Shown here piece by piece: positions 47,220 through 60,794 of a stretch of 64,000 bases of DNA (positions are counted from its first letter, which is position 1; each line of letters starts with the position of its first letter). The DNA comes from Atrichornis clamosus (taxonomy: Eukaryota; Chordata; Aves; Passeriformes; Menuridae). The notes beneath the pieces were generated by a model. That model searched no databases. It was not told where the DNA came from and saw only the letters and a list, made by a program, of their open reading frames with translations. The position numbers were made by a program, and so were the translations under genes. The stretch covers positions 62,001 to 126,000 of the forward strand of contig WBMZ01003467.1 in assembly GCA_013400975.1 (NCBI GenBank). Reading direction: 5' to 3'.

Positions 47220-48130
47220 AAAGGCCATATGCCACTTTGAGCTACACTCTCTCAGTAAATAAAATGCGTTAGATCTTAATGCCTGGGGGCAAAAAGATGA
47301 GTCTAATGGATCATGCTTTATCTATTTCAAGACACCAGGTAAACAGCTCTGCATTAATGATGATTCCTTTAACTTAGTTCACACTAAAGAGCTACTGAGG
47401 AAACAGTTACCGTATTTTTGATTGCTGTTAATGCCTTCAGCCACTGTCTAAAAAATGCATAACAAAGGAGGATAGCCAGTTAAAAATCATACCATTTTGC
47501 AAATATATAAGCAGACGTGTTCCACATACACTTACAAACCTCAGAGCAGTGTTTCCCTTGTTCTTTTTAAAACCTTTCACACTCACCTTTTCTAACTATC
47601 CTTGCAAAAGGTAGAAAAGTTATTTCATTGAAAAGATCAAAAGAGGACCAAAATCTCCATTTAATCACAAGGCTTGAAAAATCAGTACTAACAGATAACA
47701 TTTAAAATCATCCAATATTACTAGAGCTAGAGATAAAAAGTACGAGGTTTGGCAAAACTGATAATACAAATAATTTTTACATTTTCATTTTGAAAGGCAA
47801 TCGGGGCAGGCCTCATTTGTGCTGGATGCTATAGAGATATGAAAGAGGGCTGTTGACAATTTAAAAGATTCTCCTAAAACAGGTGGAAAACATTATTTTT
47901 GGCATAATTTAAGGAGTTCTCTATTAGTTCAGGAAAGTAGTTCAGGGTACAAGAGTGTTCACAGATAAGATTTCTCTTTCAGTTATACACGTTATATACT
48001 TTGCACGTAAGACAAATTAATGTGAAAAAGTGAAAATTAATGTCGGTTCTTCTGACAGGTTTAAACAATTATCTTTCTTATAGCAATAAGCTCATTTTAC
48101 CCCTGAACTGTTAACCAAAATAAGTGACAG
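47220..48130. other. AT-rich block with many homeodomain-type cores
   Basis: No open frame above about 60 codons lies in this block, and TAAT/ATTA and TTTAAA cores are frequent (47350-47420, 47640-47780, 47870-47940). This texture is common in conserved developmental enhancers and in plain AT-rich DNA alike, so the call is only a pointer for a conservation check. Confidence 0.2.
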
Positions 48131-50934
48131 GGAACAACTAAGCCATTCATCTCAATCCTAATGCACACCCATGGTCAGAAGAGCCCAAGTCCTTCATTTT
48201 CATCAGCAATCTTTTTAACATGGTTTAATGCTACTTCTGATTGTCAAGTGCTAAAATATGAATCTTCACACTTGTGAGTCACTGATGTAACTAAACTGTG
48301 ACTTTGGCATCAGAGAGTTTCCTGGGAGTAATGCAAGCTGGGGCCATGAAAACATCTGAGTCACGATTTCCGGGGTAATTCTAGCCCACCTTTGTCAAAA
48401 CTGAACAAACTCCCACGTTCTCCCTCTTTGCCTCACCAGCAACCCCCAGCAGCTCCCTTTGGTGGTGACTGGGTGGTTGTCGACTCAATTTTGGTCTTTT
48501 TGTCAGAGTGAAAATTACTCACTGCTCCTGCCTCTTCTGACAGCATCAACACTGACTTCCATGAAGGCGTTAAAATACATGTTTTTCTTAGATAAGCAAA
48601 TTCCTCTTGACAGAGCATTCTCAACCAGTGGATGTACAGGTTAGTGGGAACAGGAACAGGTACAGTTTTGCTTCAGGTCTTAGGCCTGATAACTGTGAAC
48701 ACCTTGTGTCTCACACTCCCCCAGCTAGATGTGTGATGTAAAGGGCCGTAGCTACATCCTCAGCTAGACATTTTTAGAAGCAAGGGTCTGTAAATAAGGA
48801 AAGGTGGAAGCTCTAAATCAGTAGACCAAAAATATTGTCTCTGGTGTCAGTGTAAGGAGCTAACTACTCATTTTTTCCCAGTAATAGGGAGGAAAATGAG
48901 GGGCTATTTTGTCATAATGAGACAAACAATAAAAACATCCTACATCTTTCTTCCGTGTTCTATGAATTTAGAAAAAAAAAATCATCAGTAAAGTTGAAGG
49001 AAACGGCTTTTCTTTCTTTTGTTTTGATTTTCTTAAGTCTCAGCTTTTGGAGTCTTCTTAGATTACCTGGGTTAGATTAATGGCTCTCTAGTTGACTTTG
49101 TGATAGGTTTTTCTTTGCATTAGAGGTCTGGCAAACCAACCACATGGAGGAAGGAAGTGAAGATGCAAGAAAGTGCATGCCGTCCTCCCAAGTTGGGGAG
49201 GATCCAACCTCCTCCCAAACCTCACAGTTGGGATGCAGCATGTCCTTAGTTGTGCATACTTTCTCCAGAGAAACATTTTTCTGGAACAACTGCTGTTAAC
49301 AGCAATTGGGACTGGAGCCCTGAGATCTGGCAGCAGAGGAAACTGTGATCCACAACTGCCTTGGGAGGCACAGCACTTCTGGCCCAGAAAATATTACCAA
49401 GGGTAGACAACAGCACCCCATTTTCCCACTCTTTCCAACAAATTGCAAGTGGCTCAAGGGGGTACTCAGCCAGATACCTTCACTAGCTCTCACTGGAAGT
49501 TCTCCTTTGGAAAGGCAGATTCAAAATGTTCACTCTCTGACAGGAACTCTTGTGTTTAGACTCTATTTCTTGGCAGGGTTGTGACTGCAGCCTGATAAAT
49601 TAACATTCCTATCAAGTATGAAAATTAGGGAGGAAAATGCTTTTGAAATACCTTCTCCCCTCAATCAAAGTTATGTAATTGACATTAACAATTGTAGAAC
49701 TAGTCACTGCCTATGTTACATCAGTTATTTCTTACATTTTTTCACACTTAAATTAAATATATCTGCTTACGAAAATAGCCTAATCTCTCCCACTTTCTGT
49801 CCAGCAAATCAGGCATAGTAAAATTGTATTAGTACCAAATCTATGCAAACAATTGTGCCGTTGTGGTTATTAGTATTAGTGTTTTCACCAGAGTCTGGAA
49901 ATTAATTGTCCTGTTTTCAGGAATTCACCAGTACTTCAACTCAGCCGGAGGCCCTTCTTAGGGATTTAGCCCCAGTACTATTATTTCAGTTTGGGTTTTG
50001 CAGAATGGGTGGCTAAAGAGTGAAATCTAAAATTAGGGTCAGATGAGAGAGTTCACTATGAAAATAGTTCACAGTCATCTGTACCTGATAAAAAGTTATG
50101 TACACTCTTAATTACTTCAGTTACATCATGTATGGGTACAGAGATCTGATTTTGTATTATTATGCATAAGGACCAAAGGGTTCAACAAAATTTTCTTCAA
50201 GAGCAATACCTAAAAGACACAGGTAAGCCTGTTAATCAATGGGTTTCTTGCTTGCACTGAGGTCTTCTGTGGTCTAAATAAATAATTTTCTTCCTTTCTA
50301 AGGATAGCACTTAATGTTTTGGTTTTGATTTGGGGGTTTGTTTGAGTTTTGTTTTGGTACTGAACGATTTGCTTTAGGTCAGTCAGTTAATTTAAAAAAA
50401 AGCACAAAACAAACAAACTTACACAAACAACAGCACAGCTAAAGGGAACGATTATTCTGGGAGATACTCTTAACATTTTCTATGGTCTGACATCTACACA
50501 CTGGCTGGGCAAAGGACACAAGTAAATATTTTTTATTAATGCTGAACAAAATTGATGTCTAACATCAAAGCATTTATTTCTCTGCAAGGGCTAGCCATAC
50601 ACCAGAATTGTACTTTGTGTTTTGATTGATGGCAAATTCTACAACAAATATCTTAATAGCACAATAAAATTGATTGCACAACTAAAATAAGGGCAAATGT
50701 TGGTTCTCTGTAGGCTGAAAATGAAGTTAATTGGGATCTCCTGTGGACTTCAGGTGGGCCCCTGAATTTGTTAGAGAGTTAAAAGTCTTTAGGTGGAGAT
50801 ATTGACATTTGGCTACAATCAAAAGTGGTGCAGAACACCTGGAGACCAGTGGCAGCAGCTTTATCTTAACGGGCTTGGGCATTTGCCTTTCAGACTAGGA
50901 TGAGGTGGTCTCGCAGAAAAGTAAGAGGGAGTAT
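48131..50934. other. Non-coding stretch, nothing recognised
   Basis: AT-rich DNA. Several overlapping frames of 60-79 codons on both strands at 48433-49584 shadow one another without a recognisable product. No repeat family was seen. Confidence 0.5.
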
Positions 50935-51960
50935 TTATTCCTCTGAACCTTTCCCCGTGTTTAGCACTGTAGAACTGCATGAGAAGATAATAAGCCTGCT
51001 TCCAGTGCTGCTGGTGGAAAAATAAGTTACGGTATCTCGGCTGATGCTTGTATACAGCAGTGCCTTCGTGTGTGACTGTACCACTGGCCTCTGCTCAGCC
51101 TCCCTTGAGAGCTGTTTGCATTTAAATGGTCCTAACTTGGCTTTGAAGTTAATATTTCTTTGAGGGGAACGAAGTGATGTACTTCCGTCTTCAATTGTTT
51201 GTTTGCTGGCAGTTGTTTGCAAGACTGGCTTACTAAGGAAGTGGAATTCGGGGAGTTTTACTTGCGCAGTAATAACCCACAGGACTTCTACCAGCCTCCT
51301 CTGTCTTCAAAGTCCTGTGCAAATACAGGATAGTTAATCACACTGATGAGAGCCTGATAGTCCATCGTGTTGGAAAGAAAGCGTTTTCTTCCATAGAAAT
51401 AAAAAAAAAGAAAGAAATTTAAAAACAAGGTAATGAGCCATTAAAAACACAATATCCATTTATTCCCCCAGCGTCTAAATAGACTGAAGCTTCAAACAAC
51501 TTATAGGCACACCCAGACCTGTATACATTGGTGATTTAAGGAGTGTTGTTTCCCTCTCCCAGTACAATGTAAAACTATTTTGGTCATTGTCCTTACTTTT
51601 CCTATCGTCTGAAAACTTAAAGGGTGTAGAGAAAAAAACAGCCCAGGAATTCAACTTCTTTTCCACCTGGCTGTTAAGGTAATCACCGTGCTGTTGTTTC
51701 GAGAGGAGAGCCAGACTGGCTGGAACAATAGCAGCGTGTATAAACTTTCCCCATTCACCTCAAAGGGCTTCGGTTCTAACACCTCATTAAGGTGGTTTAA
51801 ATGCTAAAACTGCTGTTTTGTTGTTGATTATCATATCAGAAACGTATTTAATTAGTACAGCTGCAAGCCCTGGCATGTCTTCATGGAGCAGTAGGCTACC
51901 TAAAGACTGGAATCACAAGGCTGGTAGTCCGCAGCTGGCTTTGTCAATGCTTGTAGTCTT
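50935..51960. other. Stretch with retained CpG, no gene recognised
   Basis: CpG dinucleotides recur through this kilobase (for example near 50956, 51029, 51037, 51067, 51186, 51249, 51264, 51366 and 51382), more often than in most of the window. No repeat signature and no credible frame is present (95 and 63 codons on the minus strand, no motif). A conserved non-coding cluster is possible but not shown. Confidence 0.25.
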
Positions 51961-54802
51961 TCTTTTCTACTTTCTTTAATTCTTGTTCCATAGACCTAAT
52001 TTTGTTTTAGCCCATGTTGGATTTGTACCCACATAACACTTATAATTAGGATCACAGTTGTATCACTGCAAGAGGTAGTAGTTAACGTTTTCATGCAATT
52101 TGGTGTGATGTATAATTTTGCAGAGTAAATTTCTTCCTCTATCTTTCCTTCCAAAGACTCATTGTAATAGGTACTGCTAACTTCCTCCTCCACATCTTGT
52201 TAGTGCGAGTCGAGCTCAGTTAAAATGAGGCTTTATTGGCATGACAAGCTACACAAGTGTCACCAAAGTGTTAGGGAGAAAAGAATCATGCTCTCTGAAC
52301 ATGAACTGATGGCAAGTGCTTCGTAATACAACCCTCAATCAGAAAAAGGAGGGTTGACGAAGGAAAAGTCCAGGAGCTGAGCTCTAGTAGGTCCCAGCGC
52401 TGTGGATTTGCTAGGGACCAACCTGAGCCAGCTCTTCATGAGTGCTGAACTGTGCCCAGCAGTACTGGGATGTAAGGTGGCAAGGGGAAGAGATGTGTCT
52501 GAGCAAGGAAAATGCCAGACCTGTAACACCTGCACTGTAGCTTGTGAATTCCCTAAATTGCAGTCAAATGCCATCAATGTCAGTGTGCTACGAATACCTC
52601 GCTAAGGCAGTTTAGGAGACTGAAATTCATTAGCTGTCTTTAAATAACCAGATGGACAGATATGATCTTTACCACACTCAATTTGCCTGTCCCATAAGTG
52701 CTTTCTTTCTGGATAGTCTGACCATCTGCATTTCTACAGAACAGCACATCTAAACTAGCATCTGGATGCTGTCTGAGAGAAACCATTTGTGATAATTTCA
52801 GATTTTTACCACAGTAGCTTGCTCTTTTCGCCCCTTGCATTCCCAAATTGTTTATTTACATTTAAATACTTGTAGTACATTACCTCTACTTGCAAATGGA
52901 ATTTTACTGAAATTCAAGCACACCTCCTTGGGCTCAGAGAGTCGCTGCACTGTCATTGCTGGAGAAAGGATGGATATTTTGTGACGCTTCGATGCTGCTG
53001 TTGGAGGGGGGACAGTGGGCTCGGTCACTTAGGTCTGAGCTGGTAAGACCATTCTTACATTTTGTGTCATGGTGACAAGCACAGGTGAACAGCCATATCC
53101 TGCTGCGACGGAGTTTATTCACGTTTGCCTAATCCCAGTTTGACCGTACCAGCTCCTGCCTAGGCTGCATGTTTGAAACAATGGGTTTAGCACAGCTTCT
53201 TGGGGTTGTGCTCCAGCATAAGGTTTTCCCCATCTATAGATACTGCAGCCACCTGTTGTTAGCACTGGCTAGTTTATCTAGCGTAAACAGAAAGTAATTC
53301 TATTCAATCGAATTGTCAGCTTGTCTGTTGACTCTGCTAACAGAGAAATAAAATAGTGTCAGTTACCAAGAATATTTTTAGGGGAGAGAAGTGGAAGGGA
53401 GAGGAATGAAGCAGATTTATGAGGTTCTATACAGGGACCAGTAATCCCTCTGACACTGTACACAACCAAAGCTTCAAATACAAATGATCTTGTATGTCGC
53501 TGGTTTCTTACAGTGGAAGATTGCTTCTTGATTAGGTTATCCCATCTTCCTCTTCCCATAGGGACCATGTCAACCAACCCAAAAAGAAATAAGCTAGCTG
53601 TTGTCATGGTCTAATAGTCATCTTTTCCATTTTTCCAGCTCACAGTGACAGACTATGGGCTGGAGTTTAAGCAATGAAGCACACATGATTGATTTTGCAT
53701 GGCTGTGGAAGCTTGTAGCATGTGCCACTGACATGACTCTCCTTTGAACTGAATAATATGGTAGCTGCAGCACTGAAATGAGCTCTGCTGAAGTGAACTC
53801 TATTATTTTTCTACTTGAAAACGTTCCTTCAAGCTCACCCTTATCTATCCAGTTTTCTTTGCACTAAGATACATTTTTACCTACTGGAGTTGAGAAGTAA
53901 AACAGTTCAGTGGGAGCAGCTTACTGCAAGTATAAAGCAAATTCAAAAAAGGCCCAGACAAGACAAGAAACTTGGTTTCTTTAGCCAGCTGTTGACACAT
54001 AAGTTGGAGTTCACCTATGACAGCACTTGTTGAGGAATAACCCAGGAGGATTTTTCTTAAGACTATACATTTTCTCTTAACTCCCACAGATCTGGAGAGA
54101 AAAAGGAATGAGCCCTTTGAAATAAGAGTTTCATCATGAGTTTTTTTGGGACAGACCCTAAGTATGGTAAAACCATGCTTAGGCTAGTTCCTAGTCATTA
54201 ACACATAAGGTATGATTTCTAGTCCTTAGTCATGTTGGAGAGTATCTTTGTGAGTAATACCTCCTTTGACTAGAAGTGGTCCTTGGGTTACTCAGTATTC
54301 ATCAGTATGACTAAGAGTTACAGTCAAGTCCCCAAACATTGAAGAAAGAATCTAGTATTCTTTATATTTCCAATTGCTTGTCCTGCAACAGGAACAGTTT
54401 CCACTGTGAAGGTGATTTTTAAGGAATTGCTTCTCTTCTGGGGAATTGCCATTCCCCATGCACTAAAATATGGTTTTCTTAGACTAATCTGAGAAGAAAA
54501 GCTGCTCCAGGAAGATTCAGACTACCACATTAGTTTATAGCCTAAAAGCAAAGCAGGAAGTACAGAGAAGTATAAAACAGAGAAAGGGGATTTAAGGTAC
54601 ATCTTTTACGGTATAGAATGTAATTAAGAAGTAGTTAATTGTATAGATATAGTTTGTTAAATGAAGGAGTAAATCGGGAGGAGAAACCTCTTTACATCTC
54701 AACTTTTTAAAAATAATGACTTCTTGTAAAAGAGAGGTAAGGACTAAATTTACAAAGAAACAAAAGAGAAACTAGAGTGAGCAACAAGATGGGGGGGAAA
54801 GA
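51961..54802. other. Non-coding stretch, nothing recognised
   Basis: AT-rich unique-looking DNA. Frames of 62-82 codons have no family signature. Confidence 0.5.
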
Positions 54803-54940
54803 GAGCTTTGTGGTTATAACACTCAGCAAGGACCAGCTCAGTAGATCTGGGTTCACTTTCTTGATCTCCCAGAGGTTTCTTGTCTTTGAGGAAGTCACAT
54901 ATTTGTACTTCATTTCTCTTTTTATGTGAAAGAGTGGAAC
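54803..54940 (+). mobile_element. MIR-like (CORE-type) SINE relic
   Basis: The text follows the order of a mammalian/amniote MIR element: a tRNA-derived head with 'gtggttataacactcag', then the B-box area 'gatctgggttca', then the body 'tttcttgtctttgaggaag', 'gtcacat', 'tacttcatttctctttt' and 'atgtgaaagag', which aligns with the MIR text 'gtgaccttgggcaagtcacttaacctctctgtgcctcag...ctgtaaaatggg'. Divergence is strong, as expected of a very old amniote SINE. There is no A-tail. Limits are approximate. Confidence 0.5.
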
Positions 54941-57900
54941 ACTTCATTTGGAGTGAAGCATCTTCTGGGCTGGGCTTCTTCTTCACCTATGTGTACCTGT
55001 TACATATAGCACAGTTATTTTACAAATAATGCATCCTAATAGCCTTAGAGAGTTTTTATGAACTTTTATGTGCTTTTTTAGAATTCTTGCTATAGACTGG
55101 CTTTTGATCGTCCAGTAACAACCCAATAGTGTCATTTTTACCAAGCTCTCAGAACAAAGTATGTCATGAAAGTGAAGAACTTTCACATAAACAGATGAGG
55201 AAATAGAGAAGGAAGTGTAGTTACAAACAGATCAGCAGATATATCCAGTTTATGCAAGGTAGGAATCCTTTATGCCTCTTCTACACCTCCTGGAGTAGTT
55301 TTACTAGGTACTATGATCAAGCTTTATCATTATAATAGCTGCATCTTAGGCTTACAACACCTGTCAAGGTGTAGAAAGGGAAAGAAACACCTCCATTACT
55401 GAACAGGTAGAATTGGAACACAGGCTGCATTCAAACTCAAATTACCTGGGAACTTGGAAAAAAACCAGGAATAAGCCCAACTCCCTTCAGTCTGTGTGTC
55501 ACTTTACTCTCTAAAAGTTTACTTCAGTTAACCTAACATTAGACAAAAGAACTTAGATGCAGTAGAATTCCCTCTGAATGATGGAAGGAGTAATTTACTC
55601 TAAAATCTAAATCACCATCACTGGAGGAGCATCTAGTTCTCCACTGAATATACAAAGAACCTCAATGACATGTTTGAAACTATGTAAATATTTTGTTATA
55701 CCCTTTAATTTTTTCATTGAATATTTCTTTTTCCCTCAAAAACATTATCTGCTACTGAGCAGTGGTGTTAAATGCCACAGTCTTGACTTAGACATTGATG
55801 GTATTACTTCTATTTTGATAGTTTAAATCACTGTTATAATTAGATAGTTTGTCAAATCCCAAGCAAGAGATATTCTGAACTCAGGGTGCTGTACAAGTGA
55901 AGGAAAAGACCTTGAAATAAGTGGGGTTTTTTTCCCCCCATGAATCCTAAAATATTCTGTTACGTAAATTGGAAATTTTAAACACCTCATTGATTGTGTG
56001 AAGCTGCTTTAAAATTCATTAATCATTAACAAAAATAGGGTGTCAAGAAAAGCAGAACAATGAGAGTGAGATAATTTGACCTGATGTTACCAATATGAGG
56101 GGGAAAAACCCAAGAAATTTAGCTGTGTGCCATGTGCTGTCTCACACATCCACTGTGCTCCGTAGAGCTCTCTTGATTTTGAGGTAGTCTAGTGTTGATA
56201 ATTCCCATTTTCTGTTTATTTATTTGTTTTTCTTTCAATTATTCTATCTAAGTTACTGTCCATCTGCGCTCAGAAGCATTTACTTTCATTTTCATTTCAT
56301 GGTATTTTGAACTAGGCATTGAAAATGACTGAATCACTGTGGGTACATGTGGATTGCTTTAAGTAGTGTGTAGCTGCTCCATTAAAGGGGAAAAAGAAGG
56401 TACTACAGAAGAAACAAATATAAGAAGAAATCAGCTCCCTGTGGAAATAATGGCATTAATTAAGAAAGCTTCTTGAAAATGGAGAAAATTCATGATAAGG
56501 GAGACCCAAAATATTTTAAGATTGTTTCTTGGAATGGCAAACTGATCATACAAAAAAATGTAGGGAAAAGCAGAAAGCAAATAACTGGGAGGAGAAAGAA
56601 CTGTGAAAACTATGCGACACTCAATATACTTACATGTATAATACATTGCCAGTGAGAGTAACCTTAGGTGTTAGTTAAGACAAAAGTTAATAAAATAGCA
56701 CAACTCCATTTTATGTTTAATACAGAAAATTTTATGTTTTATTAAACAGATTTTTCTAATGAATGCTGATGATCAAAGCAACAGACAGTAAGACAGCAAA
56801 TTCATCTCTATATTGATACTACAAAACAAGAGGCAAGCTTAAACATTTCAGCTTCAATGACTTTTTCACTACTCTTAATCCCTTTAGGCAGCAGCACTTC
56901 CTCCAGCCTATATTTCTATTTCAGCTATTTCAGTAAAGAAATAGCCCTTTAAATGCCTTTCTGATAATGCATCTATAAATGCATCCCTAACAGGAATAAG
57001 TTACTGCAAATTCTAACTGAAAACCCTTCTCCAGATTCTATATAATGTTTATAAACAATATGTTTTTCATCTATTTCATCTATTTATGAACAATCAAGTG
57101 AAGCTTCATAGTGGAGCTAACCATGGGCAGCTGTGACCTTAGTCTGGGCACTGGGCTCAATTTTGCTGTATAGCAGCAGACATACTAAAAAACCCAGGCA
57201 AACAGGTTGTTTCTCCTTGGTATTGCAAGGGACCTGTTGGTCCTGTGGGGCTCATCCCCTGCTTCCCAGCCCTGCAGGAACCTGGTCTGCTCTGGAGGAC
57301 CTTGCTAACAAACTGGTGTACAACATGCCTGGTGTTGACACATGGAGAAAGTTGTGGGAAGGTGCTAGAGGACTGTTAGCATTCCAGTGGGTTGGCAGGC
57401 AGCTTTACTGCAAAGTGAGCAGGTTGTTAACTCGAGTGAGAAAAATGAAAGCAAACTTTAAGTTCCTCAGTGGCATTGTTAGCTGAAAACACTAAAAACA
57501 TTGCAAAGCTCAGGTCACAGGTTTCTGTATGTTATGGGGCTGCACGGGGACACCTATGGAGCACCAGGCTTGTTTAGTTCTGCAACCAAAACACAGAAAT
57601 AATGGCCATCAAAAACCTCCTGAATTGTGTTCTTAAAGCATCTTCTGCACCCCAGAACACTACAACAACCAAAAGTGCAAATCCAAATGGTTGTACTAAA
57701 GACATGAGAAACATAGAAGGGAATACAAAATTACTCTACAAACATTGCCACATGATTGATCTAGTGAAAACAGTGTGTCATGTCAGTGCTTTGATTAAAA
57801 TAAGAGACAAATGACCCAGAGGAAAACCTTTGGACTCTGAGTCGTGTAATCCAAGTTTTGTTGCTAAAGCTGACTTATCTTGGCTTGTGTCTAAACATGT

Positions 57901-60794
57901 TTCTTATATGATATCTCTGGAAAGCATGCACCTGATTTCAGGGTTTTTCTTTGAGAACTGTGTTAATCAAAGGCTATTAGTGAGTCTGTTTTTATTAGAC
58001 TCTGATTCCAAAGGACAGTAAATCCAGTCATAGGGTTTCTAGCACCAGTGTTGTGCTCACACTGGAAGGTTTAATTTATTCAAAGAAGTGGTGAAGGTAA
58101 TTTCGTCCTGGCAGGTTCTACACTAGATCAAGTATTGTCTGTCACGTCACTGACAGTGAGGAATCATAGCCAGCACTTAGATAAATGTACCACATATCCC
58201 AGCATCCTTTGAACTTACCATGGTGTAAGGATATGGATATGTACAACTGCTGGGGACTAGTTGGTGATTTTTAAGTCCACACTGTATCATGGGCTCACTA
58301 TTTCATTTGGCCATGTCCTGTATATTACATGTTATTTACGTGTCCATGCGTCAAAAGCTTGTATTCAGTGGGAACTATTCTGTTTTAAGTCAAGATATGA
58401 ATTTCAACAGATGTAGTTAAAAAGATGTGAATGACTTATAGATCCTGTGTTAAGGAAGGGATATTTTAGGTGGGTAGAAATTGATAAGAATCATTTTTAC
58501 CTCCAAACACAGTGTAATCATAACGTCCACTAGAATACTGTACATCATTCTATTGCCTGCATGGGGACAATGCAAAGGAGGCTGGAGAAAGCACCTTCCA
58601 GTGAAGCACTTTTAAATCAATTCTTTAACAAAAGAAAAATCAAGAGATACTTTATTGTAATGTGTATGTGTATAAGTTTTTAACCTAACCAGCAAACAAA
58701 TAAAAAGATTCAGTGACTGGAAAGGAAAGCCAAGTAAATGCTAGAAATTAGATGCGCTATTTGGTTGATTAAATTGTGATGAGAATAAATGGTGGAAACC
58801 ACCGGCAGCAGTTTTAGACTTTCAACTTCTTGGTGTCTTCATACTAAGGCAAAAAGTCTCTTTAGAAGATTTATTTAGTCAAGTGAGTGTTCCTGGGGTC
58901 TGTTTAGGTGTAACTCTGTGAGACTCTGAGTAATGTATAGAAATAATATATAACAAATTGTCAGCAGGATGAGTAGCCTCATACTAACTTTTGCATACTG
59001 TGGGACTGTGTGCAGACAGGCATTTAGCCAGCTTGGTTGCATCTCTGTGAAAAGACCTCATGACATTTGCTTCAGCCTGGGATTTGACCCATGCCCCTCT
59101 GCAGTTCTGCCACAAATGAATCCAAATTCTTATCTACAGCAGGGAAACTTAAACTGCTGGGCCGTCTCTGGCTGGCAAAAGACAGAGATTTAGTATAGTC
59201 CTGTTTGTGTAGCTGTGACCATTTGAAGACCCTGTGAATATTAGGGTAAATGTGGCAATTGACATCTAATCTGTTTGATTGATAGGTGTATCACAATTTG
59301 CTGTGAGAGTGTACAGGCCCATTCCTGGTCATTTCGCTCACAGTGATGCCTCAGAATTGCCTTCTGCTCTGACAGGAACATGCCATTATAACCTGGGACA
59401 TCACTGTGTACACAGCTCCATGTGGACCTGCATCCCCACAGGCACTGTATTGGCCAGGGTGCTCACTGTGCATCATGTCTGAGCTGTGCCATGTCGGCAG
59501 ATTAGAAACTCTAGTTTGTCTCTGGGACAGAGATTTTAGTGATCAAAATGCTTTGACTTCATCTGCACCAAGGTCTTTTCCACTGCTATTGGCATATTGA
59601 TCGACACAAAATGTTGTGTTGAACAAGAGTCAAGTGTTTGAACTGGGCAGTAAGAAGAGGGTAAATTTTTTTTCCAGGGAGTAGTTCAAAATAGAAGGGA
59701 GACTACACTGGATGTCTCGGCTGTGTCACTGGCCGCTGCTGTGCCTTGAGGAGCTGAAGGTACAGGTCCTTAATGCAAGTGGAGGACTTGTGTTCATAGC
59801 TTCTCAATCATCTTATTTTTTCTGTTCCGTACAAGACAAAGTGAGCATTATTCTTATTTTATGATATAGTTTGTGCCTTGAGAAAGCAAACTCCTGGAAA
59901 AGGCCATGGAGATGGAAAATTACAATAATCGTGCCTGGAGAAGACAAAAGTGTGAATAAGACTTTCAGCAGAAGTGTGACTGAGACAGTGTTGAATATAG
60001 GGCAATATAGTGAAAGTGTTAATAAGCAGATTTACAAAGACAGGAAATGTGAGAAACAAAGGTAAGCTCAGGATCAAAAAGAGCAGATGGATTTCTTTCT
60101 TCAGACACAAAATGGCATCAAAGACTTAAAATTGCCAACACACCAGTTAATGACTTTTTCACAGTGGCCACCACTAGGGTGAAATGGAAAAGATAAGTTA
60201 GAATTATAATAAGACCGATCCTTGCAACAAGGCAAGAAGAAGGTGCTTAGCTTAAATTCATGTGCAGCTAATGGATATATACATGTTTGTTATAGCTATC
60301 AACAAAGTCTTCTGAGGAATGAGAGAGTAGAAAGTTTCACTAACCCAGCAGATGATCTCCATGGAGAGTTTGATGTCCACAAAATGACATCCTGTAAGAA
60401 GAGGCATTTTCTAAAATATTCCTGATTGGCTATTTTCTAAATTTTAAGATATCACTGTATTTTCTGATCCCGTTAAGTCAGGACACAGTGAAGCTGCTGC
60501 AGTGTCTAGTGGTGTTGACAAGGGCAGCCTGCACCTTCAGCAGCAGAGACATCAAACCCCTGTGCTTGGAATTATGCTGGAATGGCTTTGTGTGCGGGAA
60601 TGCAGTTGGCTGCATAAGGTCCCGATACAACCAGCACAGCAATTTTTTTTCCTGTGGGATCAGTTTCCCAGTCTATTTCAATCCCATTGCCTTACAGTGT
60701 GTCGGCTCAGGTGGTGGAGAAGAGCTATGGAGCAGTATTTCTGGGTTTCTACCCTTTGCTAAAGCAATTGCTTCTCCCAGCTACATACCTAACA
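54941..60794. other. Long non-coding stretch, nothing firm
   Basis: About 5.8 kb without a recognised gene. The 117-codon frame at 57133-57486 and the overlapping frames at 60488-60817 have no family motif. 60500-60794 lies just before the recognisable CR1 reverse transcriptase and might hold a more decayed piece of it (a VDKG segment near 60515), but I cannot align it. Confidence 0.5.
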
